Source of the DNA: Maniola hyperantus
Lineage: Eukaryota > Arthropoda > Insecta > Lepidoptera > Nymphalidae
NCBI RefSeq assembly: GCF_902806685.2
Contig: NC_048555.1
Span: forward strand, 7,626,001-7,690,000
Length of the DNA stretch: 64,000 nt
Direction of reading: 5' to 3'
Shown: positions 21,879 through 33,229 of the stretch, one piece after another
Layout of the letters: every line of letters begins with the position of its first letter
How positions within the stretch are numbered: the first letter of the stretch is position 1
Position numbers and translations under genes: made by a program
The notes under the pieces: generated by a model
What the model was told of the DNA's origin: nothing
What the model saw: the letters and a program-made list of their open reading frames with translations, nothing else
Databases searched by the model: none

Positions 21879-22074
21879 TACAGTAGTCAGCAAGAAATAT
21901 TTTATGTAGGTACATCATATGTACCTTTAGAAAGAGATAGCAGTTTCGTAGAGCGTTGTTTCTGTCGTTGAGATTGACAAAACGTCAAAAAGGTATGAAT
22001 GACAGAGACAATGCTCTACGAAGCCTAAATATCTTTCTAATGTACAGTACAATATTTCTTGCTGGCTACTGTAT
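21879..22074. mobile_element. Foldback MITE, 'GTAGAGCGTTGTCTCTGTC' family, copy 2
   Basis: ATACAGTAGTCAGCAAGAAA at the left pairs with TTTCTTGCTGGCTACTGTAT at the right. The internal arms (CGTAGAGCGTTGTTTCTGTC / GACAGAGACAATGCTCTACG) are nearly palindromic. Size matches copy 1. Confidence 0.8.
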
Positions 22075-23439
22075 TTGGTAAGTATTTGACTAATGATTTT
22101 CAAGTATCTTTGAAATACTAACTAAATTATTGTTTACTGGTTGATATCAAAATATGTTTATTTAGATTAGAAATTAATAAATTTTACTTTTAAAATAAAA
22201 GATAAGAGTGGGTAGAAAGGTTAAGTTTTACAGACAATTGGCTGGTATTGAAGAGAACAGACCAATATTCATCATCAATATACATTATCTCCTTTTAAAA
22301 ATTGAATGTTATGCATAGTTAAATTATTATTATTTTTTATATTGGAGTATATAAAGTTAAAAAGCCTGTAATAGTTACTTTTGTTTATATTGTGTTAAGG
22401 TGCATCCAGAATGTTATTTATTGTATTACAAAGCAACATTTTTTAAGATTGGCATAATATAACAATTAAAATACATGTTTTACCAGATAAATATAGTTTG
22501 GATGGGCCGTCAATAAAATATGCAAAATTTTATAATGTAACATTCCTGTAATGTATATTGTGTAAATATAGTATTAGAATCGGGTCACAATATAAATGTT
22601 ACTACCTGCTTTCTTTCTTGTTTTATTTCGCTACTAGATACGATTAATTAGATTAAAAAAGATTCCGTCGAATTGAGAACCTCCTCCTTTTTTTGAAGTT
22701 GGTTAAAAAACAATAAGCCTATTTCTGCAGGGATCTCTAGTTTTCGAAAATGAAATATAGCCTATACTCAGGAATAATGTAGCTTTCTACTTGTGAAAGA
22801 ATTCATTGGTTCAGTAGTTCCAGACAAACAAACTTACAAACTACCTCTATAATATTAGTAAGTAGGTAAGTGTTGTATAGATATAATCTATTCATCTTTT
22901 CAGTAATCCGTGCGTACAACTGATTTCCGACGAATCACGGGAATTGTAAAATTTTAAATAATTCAGGTACGGAAAAGCGCGCATTCCAAAATCAAAATTA
23001 TTGTCGTTACAGTACGACAAGGCTCTCTTGGCACTTGAATGACATTGACAGAGGGGCGCTGTTGGAGAACAAAGGCCTCGACAAGCTTCGAAATGCTTCG
23101 AACAAAGAAGTTGGAAGTACTACTACGTAGTACACTTCGAATATTCAAACAAGAACAAAGGGGACACTTGACGGCAATGTTAGTTCCAATTTTCGCCACG
23201 CGCCAAGATACCCTTGTCGCACTGTACTCGCAAGCATGTGGTGTCGCCATTTATATTATTATCTTTTGAAATTTGTAAAGGACCATGGGCATTTTTTATG
23301 AACTCCGGCGATAACCAATGTTAAAGCCTGACCAAAAAAATAAAAACCCGCTGTAGGGGCGCACTTGTGCTTATTTCATTGCAACACTAAGTATACCTAG
23401 TCATGTACCTACATGTAAATTGGCCTTATAACTTCAAAA

Positions 23440-23485
23440 TTTTGAGTACTAATTTAAACCTATAGCTTTAAATTAGTACTCAAAA
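23440..23485. repeat. Perfect 19-bp inverted repeat upstream of Arp3
   Basis: TTTTGAGTACTAATTTAAA (23440-23458) and its exact complement at 23467-23485, separated by 8 nt. About 680 bp upstream of the Arp3 start. Confidence 0.85.
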
Positions 23486-23736
23486 GTTTCGGCTTGGCAT
23501 GGGTAGCTTATTACAAAAGTAACTATACTTGTCTTCTGTAATTGAAAAAAAAATCTATTATTCTCAATAATAAAATTTATACTGCACGTAACTACACACA
23601 TAAAGTGTGAAATTCATAAAATATAATATCTTTTCACAAGATTGAACCATAGCCTTGGAGAAATCATGGAAATAAAACCATCAAAATAATATCTAGTAGG
23701 TACATAAGTAACAATTTTTAATATTATTTTATCATC

Positions 23737-23915
23737 CCGACCCATATTATACCTATATGTGAAAGTGTTTCCGTTTGTTGGTTTGTCCTTCAATCACATC
23801 GCAACAGAGCTGCAAGGGTAAAGTTGAGGGTCTGGAAACTGGTCACCATAGGCTACTTTTTATCCTGCGAGAAGAAACAGTTTCCGCGGGATAGCATTTT
23901 TATGGGCAAGTGGTT
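23737..23915 (+). repeat. Dispersed repeat upstream of Arp3
   Basis: CATATTATACCTATATGTGA, GTTGGTTTGTCCTTCAATCA, ATAGGCTACTTTTTATCCTG. Truncated copy ending about 250 bp before the Arp3 start codon. Confidence 0.7.
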
Positions 23916-24164
23916 TTTATTGGATATATCGGCCAACTTGTCCCATTGTTCTTTGATACAAACATGAAGAAACCGCATAGACTATGAGAAACCAAGACAA
24001 CCAAGATTACTAGTCTATGGTTTGACACCAAGACAATGAAAATGACTGACATGACATTCATGACATTTCATTTGTGTGAATAGTTTTGTTTTCCATCTCC
24101 CACGTAAAAAATATTTTAGATATCGCCGCACCCATTAAAAATCCGTGATTAATTGGAAATAAAT

Positions 24165-25421
24165 ATGGGTGACCACTTGCCGGCCTGTGTTATCGATGTG
24201 GGTACAGGGTATACCAAGTTGGGCTTCGCCGGCAACAAGGAACCCCAGTTCATCATTCCGTCAGCTATAGCGATAAAGGAAACTGCTAAAGTTGGCGATC
24301 AGAGCACTAGACGGATGACTAAGGCCGTGGAAGACTTAGATTTCTTTATCGGTGACGAAGCGTTCGAGGCGACGGGTTATTCGGTGAAGTATCCAGTCCG
24401 TCACGGTCTAGTTGAAGACTGGGATTTGATGGAAAGGTATATCGAGCAGTGTATTTTCAAGTATTTACGCGCTGAACCTGAGGACCATCATTTTTTGATA
24501 ACAGAGCCGCCGCTGAACACACCGGAAAATCGCGAATATCTCGCCGAGATAATGTTTGAGTCGTTCAATGTGCCGGGTTTGTACATAGCCGTACAAGCGG
24601 TCCTTGCACTCGCAGCGTCGTGGAAATCGCGTACATCGGCCGGACGTACGTTTACCGGTATCGTGGTAGACAGTGGTGATGGTGTAACTCACATTGTACC
24701 GGTCGCTGAAGGCTACGTCATCGGTTCCTGTATCAAACATATTCCAATAGCAGGTAGGAACATTACATCATTCATTCAGTCGCTTTTACGTGAACGCGAA
24801 GTAGGTATCCCTCCAGAACAGAGTTTGGAAACTGCAAAAGCGATCAAAGAACGATACAGTTATATCTGTCCAGACATTGCAAAGGAGTTTGCAAAATATG
24901 ATTCAGACCCTGCTAAATGGATGAAAAACTACACAGGCATCAATGCAATCACGAAAAACCCATTCTCAGTTGATGTTGGATATGAACGATTCTTAGGACC
25001 AGAGATTTTCTTCCATCCAGAGTTCTCTAATGCAGATTTCACAGTGCCGTTGAATGAGATGGTCGATGAAGTGATACAAAGCTGCCCCATTGATGTGCGA
25101 AGAGGTTTATATGGGAACATTGTTTTATCTGGAGGCTCTACAATGTTCAGAGATTTTGGAAGGAGGCTGCAACGGGACATTAAGAGAACTGTTGATGCAA
25201 GGTTAAAGTTGTCTACAATGTTATCCGAGGGCCGTATCACACCTAAACCTATTGATGTCCAAGTGATATCCCACAATATGCAGAGATATGCTGTATGGTT
25301 TGGAGGGAGTATGTTGGGCTCGACACCTGAATTTTACCAGGTGTGTCACAGTAAACAGGCCTACATGGAGTATGGCCCTAGCATCTGCAGGCACAATCCT
25401 GTATTTGGCACCATGACATAA
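24165..25421 (+). CDS. Arp3: Actin-related protein 3 (Arp2/3 complex), intronless reading frame
   Basis: One reading frame of 418 residues, the standard Arp3 length. It has the actin-fold nucleotide loops DVGTGYTKLGFAG (11-23, phosphate 1), GIVVDSGDGVTH (165-176, phosphate 2) and GNIVLSGGSTMF (317-328, adenosine pocket), plus the Arp3 C-terminus ending NPVFGTMT. Arp3 pairs with Arp2 in the seven-subunit complex that nucleates branched actin filaments in the cytoplasm. The start is the ATG in AAATATGGGTGAC; the same frame extends four codons up to a TTG but has no earlier ATG there. Polyadenylation hexamers are at 25492 and 25812. No intron interrupts the coding sequence, so this is either a natural single-exon coding region or an old retrocopy; the frame is undamaged and no poly(A) remnant was seen. 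A LINE 3' end follows directly. Confidence 0.97.
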   Translation: MGDHLPACVIDVGTGYTKLGFAGNKEPQFIIPSAIAIKETAKVGDQSTRRMTKAVEDLDFFIGDEAFEATGYSVKYPVRHGLVEDWDLMERYIEQCIFKYLRAEPEDHHFLITEPPLNTPENREYLAEIMFESFNVPGLYIAVQAVLALAASWKSRTSAGRTFTGIVVDSGDGVTHIVPVAEGYVIGSCIKHIPIAGRNITSFIQSLLREREVGIPPEQSLETAKAIKERYSYICPDIAKEFAKYDSDPAKWMKNYTGINAITKNPFSVDVGYERFLGPEIFFHPEFSNADFTVPLNEMVDEVIQSCPIDVRRGLYGNIVLSGGSTMFRDFGRRLQRDIKRTVDARLKLSTMLSEGRITPKPIDVQVISHNMQRYAVWFGGSMLGSTPEFYQVCHSKQAYMEYGPSICRHNPVFGTMT

Positions 25422-25845
25422 TGAACTTGACTTTTTTAAATGCCAGTATTCTGCAGGTAGTCTTCGTACTTACTGTATGTTATATTCTCAAAATAAATTA
25501 TGGTTTACTGTAGAACGGTTGAAATGGAATTGGTAACTCGAAGACTGCCTGTTAATTGAATTTAATTAGTTAAGCATCAATAATTATTATTAGATGTATA
25601 CAAAGTAAGTTAAAAATGCTAGACACAAATTTTTTATTAGAATTTTTTATGGTTAAAAAACTGCATTCTGAATTATTATCCTGTATAATGTAAAGTATTA
25701 TTGCCAATAATTTTATGTACTATTTTATTTAATAGATAAATCATTATTTACAGCTGGAGAGTAAAAATAACTAAGCATTTAATGTACTTATTGCATTCCA
25801 GCTTTTTACCAAATAAAGACTTTTCACTACATCAAGAAATTTTAT

Positions 25846-26452
25846 TTGAATGAAAGCTATTTTATTTCAATTCAAGTCTTCTCTGTGGACAAATTTAAGG
25901 AAATAGATATCCTTACTGTAGCCTCTCAATATATTTATAATAACATAATTTTTGTAAGACAAAATATTCTTAGTTACAAGAAAATTAATGATCTACACAA
26001 TAGGCTAACTAGAAACAGAGACAAACTTGCAGCTCCTGCCTTCCGCCTCAGGAAAGTCCAAAAGTCATTTGTGGGTATTGGTATTACCTTTTATAATAAA
26101 ATCCCGCAAACTATTTTGGACTTACCTTTGCACAAGTTTAAAAAATCTATTAAAAATATGCTCCTGAAAAAAGCATATTACACAATTGAAGATTATCTAA
26201 ATGATAAAAGAGCGTGGATTTGACCTGCAGCTCGTTCCAGCAACGCACAAGACTGCAAATACTATTTTATACATGGCATAATTTTGTACCTATATCAAAT
26301 ATTTGAAAAGAGCAACCGCCGAGTTTCTTGCTGGTTCTTCTCGGCAGGAAAGGCATTCCGAACCAGTGGTAGATGCATCCGACTATTCGTAAGCACTTGT
26401 AAAAGTTTATACGAATAAAAAAAGATTTTCATTTTCATTTTCATTTTCATAC
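25846..26452 (+). mobile_element. 5'-truncated non-LTR retrotransposon (CR1/jockey-like) 3' end
   Basis: A 125-codon open frame (25846-26223) resembles the end of a LINE reverse-transcriptase ORF, with LRKVQKSFVGIGITFYNKIPQ and FKKSIKNMLLKKAYYTIEDYL. A 3' UTR follows with the lepidopteran LINE signature TTTCTTGCTGGTTCTTCTCG and GGCATTCCGAACCAGTGG. It ends in a hexamer tail of ATTTTC repeats (26425-26450), typical of lepidopteran CR1/jockey-type elements. It begins about 30 bp past the second Arp3 polyadenylation hexamer and is not a host gene. Confidence 0.85.
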
Positions 26453-26858
26453 CATTTGCAATCTGAAACAGCTGTAGAACAGATTTTTTAGATCGAAATG
26501 TCCTGTTGGTATTTATCTTATATTTATTTTCCAACAACCTTTAATAATTAAACTATTAAATACTGTAGAACAGCTAGGTATTGGAAAGTAGACTATAAAA
26601 CCAGGACCCACAGACTAGGGGCGGTTCATAAAGATGTATGAAGTATTTTCATAGACATACAATAGATGGCGTTAGTCTACTTAAACTGCAGTGATTTTCT
26701 TGGGAAATTAACTTAATTTTAGCTCTATTTCTACTTTATGATTACTTTACTCTATGATTTCTACTTACGAGTTTAGAGTTTACTTACGGGATTAAAATTC
26801 AACCAAATAATTGGTATTGAAGAGCAAAATAATAATATGATCTGTTATAGGAAGTATC

Positions 26859-26961
26859 TATAGTCCGCTACAGGTCGAGATAGCAATCGTGGTGGGGACG
26901 CGCCGCACACCCGCTCAGTCCCCGCACTAGCCTGGTGTGGGATGGCGCGGCTGACGATTCG
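26859..26961. mobile_element. GC-rich foldback element, copy 3a, right arm missing
   Basis: Left arm TATAGTCCGCTACAGGTCGA intact, GC core present, then it breaks at GGCTGACGATTCG. Duplicated at 27072-27174. Confidence 0.8.
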
Positions 26962-27071
26962 ACTCTATGATTTCTACTTACGAGTTTAGAGTTTACTTAC
27001 GGGATTAAAATTCAACCAAATAATTGGTATTGAAGAGCAAAATAATAATATGATCTGTTATAGGAAGTATC

Positions 27072-27174
27072 TATAGTCCGCTACAGGTCGAGATAGCAAT
27101 CGTGGTGGGGACGCGCCGCACACCCGCTCAGTCCCCGCACTAGCCTGGTGTGGGATGGCGCGGCTGACGATTCG
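27072..27174. mobile_element. GC-rich foldback element, copy 3b, right arm missing
   Basis: Second copy of the truncated element, carried by the 213-bp tandem duplication. Confidence 0.8.
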
Positions 27175-28464
27175 ATGGCGATCCTGTCTATGAATTAAAG
27201 TCTGTGGTAACAGTTACCATACAAAACCTACCTACCTACGTTTGCTGCAACGCCTTGGTGGCACTTTTCATATATTACAAAGTACTCTGTGGTGGCACTG
27301 CATCTACATAAAAGGCACGCCTAGGAATTCGCTATATGGCCCAATGGTTAGAGCCACTTTGAACATTGACAATAAAATCGCCATAATTTTTACTTACACG
27401 AGTTTTACACCAAGTAGGTAGATGTAGATTCTGGTGAGGGAGGAAAGGGGTTAATGGAGGATGGGGGTCCGCTATAGTGGTACCTTGATTTTCTCCGGAC
27501 CCTACGGCTACAATACTGTCACTTGGGGTGGCTAGATAAAAGGGAGAGGCCGTAAAGACGGATGAACTCGACGCGGTTAGAAAAAGGGTCGCTTTTATTT
27601 TGCTCGAGAGCTAATTACTTTCAGACACTTTTATTGTTGGGCAAGAGAATACAAGTCACAATTATTTAGCGGTGCCTTGTTTTATATATAGAATTTAATT
27701 AAAATTCTAGCGAACGAAGCCGGGTGGATGAGCTAGATGGTACTACATATAACTACTAATAAGTAGGTAACCATTATTTTAACCAGCTAAATGCCAGTAC
27801 AAAAAGTAATCGATACGTAGGTACTCGTACTAATATAAAGGCATAGAGGTGAATAAGGCTGGAAACTTATAAATCCGGATATACATTCTCGCAAGCAAGC
27901 TAGCACGTGGAACCGCGACTCCCGCGAGGTAGACGAGTAAAATGTTTTTTGAGGAAGGAAGGGCTTACAAGAATAGCGTTAAAATGCAAAACTTTGTCAT
28001 TAATTCAAAAATAAGTAGGTGAGAGCGACACATGCTCTTTGGAGGAGGAATAGCGAGCGGCGCTTGGCACCCCCTATCCCTGCGCCCGTGTGCGCTGCAC
28101 ACTCTGCACCATAGCACAGAATGTATAATACTTAGTACTACGTAAAGCCAGCACTATATTTCAGTTGACCGTTACGTATTGCATCTCGCTTTCTTTGGCT
28201 TCGGCCAAAACACCGACACACCGACACCGAGTGGAATCGCATGCGCATCGAAGGCAAGTCGAGGAAGGCGACCTCATCTCACTCGTGTTGCCTCGTAGAG
28301 AGTGTGGATGCACTTGTTACGTGGCAGGATATTTTTAGAAAGCCGTCTAATTAGTCCCAGTCGATGCCATTCGTATAGGACGCGCAATTACGAGGATATA
28401 TTCCTTACCACCCGCCTTGATTCAGCCTATCCTTTTTCTATAGGACATCAGTGATATAAATTCG
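27175..28464. other. Unassigned intergenic stretch
   Basis: Moderately GC-rich patches (CCCTATCCCTGCGCCCGTGT near 28070; repeated CCGACAC near 28210) but no coherent frame or known repeat. TTCAGTT near 28163 resembles an arthropod initiator but stands alone. Confidence 0.4.
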
Positions 28465-28562
28465 ACTAGATGCGGTGCTTCATAGTAACAACACGTTCCA
28501 ACGAACTTCGGCGTCCGCACTCCTGTCAACCGTAATCGCTTTAGAGTGGCAGAGTTCACAAC
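28465..28562. mobile_element. Half copy of the 'ACTAGATGCGGCGCTTCATAG' foldback
   Basis: ACTAGATGCGGTGCTTCATA, TTCCAACGAACTTCGGCGTC, CCGCACTCCTGTCAACCGTA. Matches one arm of the full element at 34443. Confidence 0.7.
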
Positions 28563-28710
28563 AGTGAAACCTAACAAAACGCCGAGGATTCGACGTCACT
28601 GGCAGGCGTTAAATGTTAGTAACCTACCCTTTGATTTTACGTCACCGTAGCCTCAATACACACAAAATTTAAAAATTACACTCTAGTTCACTCTGACAGT
28701 GGTAGGTAGG

Positions 28711-28870
28711 TAAAGTACGCGACAGGTCGAGACGGCAATCGGGGTATGTGGCGGGAGACTCGTAAACAAGCACGGCACCCGCGCTCGTCCGCACCGTATT
28801 AGCGCGGGGGCTGTACGGGTGTGCGGGGCGTTCCAACCCCGATTGCCATCTTGGCCTGTTGCGTACAATA
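28711..28870. mobile_element. GC-rich foldback element, copy 4
   Basis: Left AAGTACGCGACAGGTCGAGA, right GGCCTGTTGCGTACAATA; core with GCACGGCACCCGCGCTCGTC. About 160 bp. Open frames on its minus strand are incidental. Confidence 0.88.
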
Positions 28871-29099
28871 GGTTGGTATGTCGAAGGTTTCCCATGAGTG
28901 CGTTTACTGCGCCCTCTGCTCGAGTTCAGGGGGACGCGCGGACGAACACCTTCCTCCTGCCAGGTCATGCCATGGTTAACAATACCCCAAGGTGCTGATT
29001 TGTCATGGCTGTGACGTGACTTCATCCACGATAAGAGACCGCCTGCACAAAAAGTACTGATTGGGTATATTTAGTATCTTTCTATAGGTAGTACCTTAC

Positions 29100-29272
29100 A
29101 GTACGTTACGTGACAGGTTGACAATCGAGATGTCAATCGGGGTACGAGGCGGGGGGACGCCCCGCACACCCTCACGTCACCCGCGCTATTCCGCACCGGG
29201 TTAGCGCGGGGGCTGTGCAGGTGTCCGGGGTGTCCCTACTCCGATTGCCATCTCGACTTATCGCGTACTATA
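29100..29272. mobile_element. GC-rich foldback element, copy 5
   Basis: AGTACGTTACGTGACAGGTT at the left, GACTTATCGCGTACTATA at the right. Core GGGTTAGCGCGGGGGCTGTG. Lies about 230 bp past copy 4 in the same orientation. Confidence 0.88.
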
Positions 29273-29589
29273 CCTATATACCTACTCGTAGCTATAAACG
29301 GAACCGTTAGGTTTGTAATTTCCTATCGCAGGGTGTTTTTGTAGCGAGGGCTAATTAGTCGCTTCCGGAGTCCCGGCATCGCTCGGTACGAGTGTACGAC
29401 TTACAATAAAGAGCCGATTCCCTAACTAGCTGCATAGGTAGGCACATGGTACACCTGGGTAATTAGCTACATAGGTAACTGTAACCACGTAACTACGATT
29501 TTACAGGTAAAAAATAGAAGAATACTGATGTATAGGTAAGTACCCTACATTAAAAATACTTGTACTTATCTAATATTATGTAGGTAGGA

Positions 29590-29785
29590 AAAGGTGACTG
29601 ACTGACTGACTGCCTGATTGACTGACTGACTAACTGACTGATCTATCAACGCACAGCTCAAACTACTGGACGGATCGGGCTGAAATTTGGCATGCATTTT
29701 TGAAAATTCAACCCCTAAGGGATTGAAATAGGGGTTTGAAACTTGTGTAGTCCACGCGGACGAAGTCGCGAGCATAAGTTAGTGC
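29590..29785 (+). repeat. 'GACTGACTGA...CGCACAGCTCAAA' dispersed repeat
   Basis: A GACT microsatellite (29594-29642), then CAACGCACAGCTCAAACTAC, CGGGCTGAAATTTGGCATGC and GTCCACGCGGACGAAGTCGC. Full-length copy. Confidence 0.82.
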
Positions 29786-30828
29786 ATGATATGATAATAC
29801 TCATACTGTATGTAGTACACTAACACACAACAGTGTTTTTTCTCGTACAAATCCGTTCCAAAAACAACATGGCAACCGCAACCGGCTTGGGGTTGTTGTT
29901 TGAATTAAAGAACAAGTTTTATCTCCATCCGTCAGCAACACAAAAAGTATTTGCTTCCAAGAAGTGGGAAAAGTAAATAAAATGGTCGGATCCAGTGCAC
30001 GCAAAGTTGGGAGCGAGGAAATGCGGTAATAGGAAATCTTGCCAACTCTCGAAAGGTTAATACCGAATGTAGTTAGTGTTGGAAAATGAATGTATCCATT
30101 CTTATTTTGAACGCATTCTTGCCATAGACAAGCTTAATACAAATGACATTTGACTTTTGTTTCGGACTCTCTCTTGTCTTTGGCCACCATTCGATTTACA
30201 CGTAGCTTTTTGTATTCCTCATTGTTAAATAATTAATTAACTAATTATAATGTGATTCTTATATTAAATTAGTGGCTCGACTGCTTTGAAGCATTTCTGT
30301 TTTTCTTTCTTCCAAAATCACGCGTCACACTACGCATATCTGCCCTCTGCTGAACAGTTAGTTCCCGGTTTCCGAGTGTAACTTTATTAACTTAAATTAA
30401 ATAAGAGGTACCTACCTAGTAGTTTTAACTTTCTGTGTGTACTTTAAAAAGTGCTTTAAGACGTAGCATTAAGAAAAATACTTATTAAGTTTTTTCCCAC
30501 CATTGTACTACCACCTTCACAAACATAAATAGCTAGCAAGTATTATATATACTTACTTATCTACTGAAAGTACACAAAGCCTAACTTATTTATAAGTATC
30601 TAGTCACAGAAAAGACTGCGCTATTGAACCTAAAGCTAAGCGCACAGTTGATTATTATAGCTTGGGCATCTATAGCGTCTCTATAGATAGCAGCCATAGC
30701 TTGAGCTGGTCTCTAGCAGATATAAAATTCTCTTACTATTCTGTTTGGACACCCTAGCCACCTCCGACAGAAGCCTAAACTGCTAAAAACCACTTATTGT
30801 TGAATAGAAGCAATCGCTCAGACGATAG

Positions 30829-31132
30829 TCATCATCATCATCATCATCAACCTATCGCCTGTTCTCTACTGAGCACGGGTCTCCTCCCAGAGTGAGAAGG
30901 GTTGGCCACCACGCTAGTCAAGTGCGAATTGGCAGACTTCATAAACCTTTGAAAAACATTTTGGAGAAGTCTCAGATATGTAGTCCTCACGATGTTTCCC
31001 TTTACCGGTATAGCAAATGATATTTAATTGCTTAAATCGCACTAACTCCGTGCAGTTTGAGGTGCGTGATGGAATTCGAACCCCGACCCCACGAATAGGA
31101 GGCCATGTCTTAACCACTAACCTATCACCGCT
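30829..31132 (-). mobile_element. Metulj-like SINE, copy b
   Basis: Reverse-oriented full-length but diverged copy. The ATC-repeat tail (30829-30850) corresponds to the GAT-rich 3' end of the SINE, and the tRNA-like head lies at about 31060-31130. Confidence 0.8.
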
Positions 31133-32167
31133 TCTTCTTCGCCCCTCTCTCACACGATATGACTTAATAGCTCAAGTCTATGATATGATCGGTTAACCTT
31201 TGTTTATTCCCAGTTAAGGCCTTTTTTGGTGAGGTTGAAAGGCTATCGGACTCGGATTTAGTCTAGCTGAAGTTTTTCAAAAAGTTTTATTCGACTGGAA
31301 GAGCTTTTTTTAAAGAAGATGTGATTATTACAGTAATTCCCAGTAAAAACCAGAACGTTGGCAGCTAGAGAGCAAAACTACTTATTTTTTCGCTGATTAG
31401 TCATTGAGCCAACTCCACTGGCTGGATATAATCTGCCAGGCAATATGGCCGCTGTGAATACGTCTTCCGAGCGGGTTCCGCAGTTAATTGCAAAGTGCAC
31501 TATTGTTTACACCGTGCCCTTTGCTCGCACGCTACGCCGTAGGCTTCCCATCCTTCAAAATACATATTTTTGAGATAATTTTCCACGCAGACAGATTTTT
31601 TCAAAGGAATTTGATGGAACCGAGTTTGTAGGTATCTCTCGCCAGCTGTGAGACAACTAAGTACCTATATTGTTTAAAATAGGAAGTGAACAAGTGAAGC
31701 GAGTGAGTTTCGGTAGAGACCTTATCACGATGAGCTGAAGGTCTGTAATGAAATATTTTAATAAAAATATGGTCTTAAATACCTATTAGTTAAGCGGACG
31801 AATGTGTTGGATTTTAAAACCCGTGTGTCGCAGCGTACACGTATATCTAACGTAGGGATATATTTTATTATTATTGTTTTGTTGTAGAAATGCGATATTA
31901 AAAATCTAGATACTTAGTAAGTACCTAATACGTAAGTAATGCCTATTCCCTATTTGTCTCTTTCCTTTACCGAGTATTTTGAATTTTCATTCGTCAAGCT
32001 AGTTTAGATTATCATGCCTTTGAGTTACATGTACATACTAAGTACATCAGTCAGTCAGTTTTTGCTCAAAAATTAATAGGACTAAAGAAAGTATTCTACC
32101 TATTCGTAGAAATGTTAGTTGCGCTTCTTCACATTGAAATATAGAAATTAACAGTAATAAAGTCATC

Positions 32168-32382
32168 ACCATGATAGCTCAGTGATTAAGACATAAGACG
32201 TCAGCCTTCTATTTAGGGAGTCCGGTATTTAATCCAGGGCATGCATCTTTAACTTTTCGGAGTTATGTACTTTTTAAGTAATTACCTAAGTATACTTGCT
32301 TTAACGGTGAAGAAAAACATCGTGAGAGTTTTCCTGTCTCCATAATGTTCTCAAAGGTATGTAAAGTCTGCCATTCTGCCAT
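32168..32382 (+). mobile_element. Metulj-like SINE, copy c (sense half of an inverted pair)
   Basis: Starts ATGATAGCTCAGTGATTAAG and keeps the TTTAACGGTGAAG and ATAATGTTCTCAAAGG blocks. It stops where an oppositely oriented copy begins. Confidence 0.75.
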
Positions 32383-32543
32383 AGAGAAGTCTCAGGTGTA
32401 CAGGTTTCCTGGCATTCAAACAATTGGTATTTGATTACATAAAACTCACATATCTAACTCAAAAAAATAGAGGTGTGTGCTCGAGATCAAAACCCGGACC
32501 CGCTAAATTCCGGACCGAATCTTAACCGCCAGGCTATTACCGT
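32383..32543 (-). mobile_element. Metulj-like SINE, copy d (antisense half of an inverted pair)
   Basis: The 5' part of the SINE in reverse orientation, ending with the tRNA-like head at ACCGCCAGGCTATTACCG. Directly abuts copy c. Confidence 0.7.
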
Positions 32544-32566
32544 TTAATTTAATAAAGGTAAAGTGT

Positions 32567-32791
32567 AATCCATACTAATATTATAAATGCGAAAGTGTAT
32601 CTGTCTGCCTGTCTGTCTGCTAGCTTTTCACGGCCCAGCAGTTTAACCGATTTTGATGAAATTCGGTACAGAGTTAGCTTACATCCCGGGGAAGGACATA
32701 TACTTCACTTTTTATCCCGGGAAATCAAAGAGTTCCCACGGGATTTTTAAAAACCTAAATCCACGCGGACGAAGTCACGAGCATCATCTAG
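32567..32791 (+). repeat. Dispersed repeat with GTCT-rich start, sense copy
   Basis: CCATACTAATATTATAAATG, a short CTGTCTG run, TTCGGTACAGAGTTAGCTTA, AGTTCCCACGGGATTTTTAA, ending GAAGTCACGAGCATCATCTAG. Nearly complete. Confidence 0.85.
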
Positions 32792-33229
32792 TAAATAATA
32801 ATATAGTCCATTTGGATAAATTAATATTGCTATTAGGTATCTAAATTAAATTTGCGAATGCTCAACTAACATAATTACCAAATTGTCCAAAAGCGGAATC
32901 TCTGTCCGGCCAAAATGAAAATTTAGTTTTTGCTTACTTTAATAGAGAGACGCTTGCAAGTCCTCTTTCACGAAATGGAGCAGCCGGCAAAAACTTTCGA
33001 CACCTTATTTAGGTTAATTGCTATGAGCTTAACCCGAATTTTTAAATATATTTTTAACTGGCATACCGTGAAAATGAATTATATATTCAAAAGTTTTTAT
33101 TATAATAATAACTGTAGTATATTTTTCTAAATTTGTGAAGAGAATTTTACATCCAGGCTAAATTGGTCCAATGAACGTTGGTAGCATAGCATCTCTACGA
33201 AAATTCTACATCTATCTATGTATATAATA

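Larger units (their letters stand above)
22075..24164. other. Arp3 upstream region
   Basis: Holds an antisense dispersed repeat (22720-22860), the 19-bp inverted repeat and a truncated repeat at 23737. Overlapping open frames on both strands at 22963-23269 have no recognisable domain. The Arp3 promoter must lie in the last few hundred bases; no TATA box seen. Confidence 0.5.
26749..27174. repeat. Perfect 213-bp tandem duplication
   Basis: 26749-26961 and 26962-27174 are the same sequence by eye, starting ACTCTATGATTTCTACTTAC and ending GGCTGACGATTCG. Each copy contains a right-truncated GC-rich foldback element (from 26859 and 27072). Confidence 0.93.

Noticed and set aside
22963..23269. Overlapping open frames on both strands upstream of Arp3
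   Set aside because: No domain, no splice context, and mutual overlap; probably chance in a slightly GC-richer patch.
24153..24164. Four-codon upstream extension of Arp3
   Set aside because: It begins with TTG, not ATG. The ATG at 24165 has a good context and matches the family length of 418.
25846..26223. Host gene downstream of Arp3
   Set aside because: The protein and its 3' UTR with ATTTTC tail match the end of lepidopteran non-LTR retrotransposons.
28669..29025. Arginine/proline-rich minus-strand protein frames
   Set aside because: They lie across a GC-rich foldback element; similar frames arise at other copies of the same family (for example 57194-57526 and 55964-56203).
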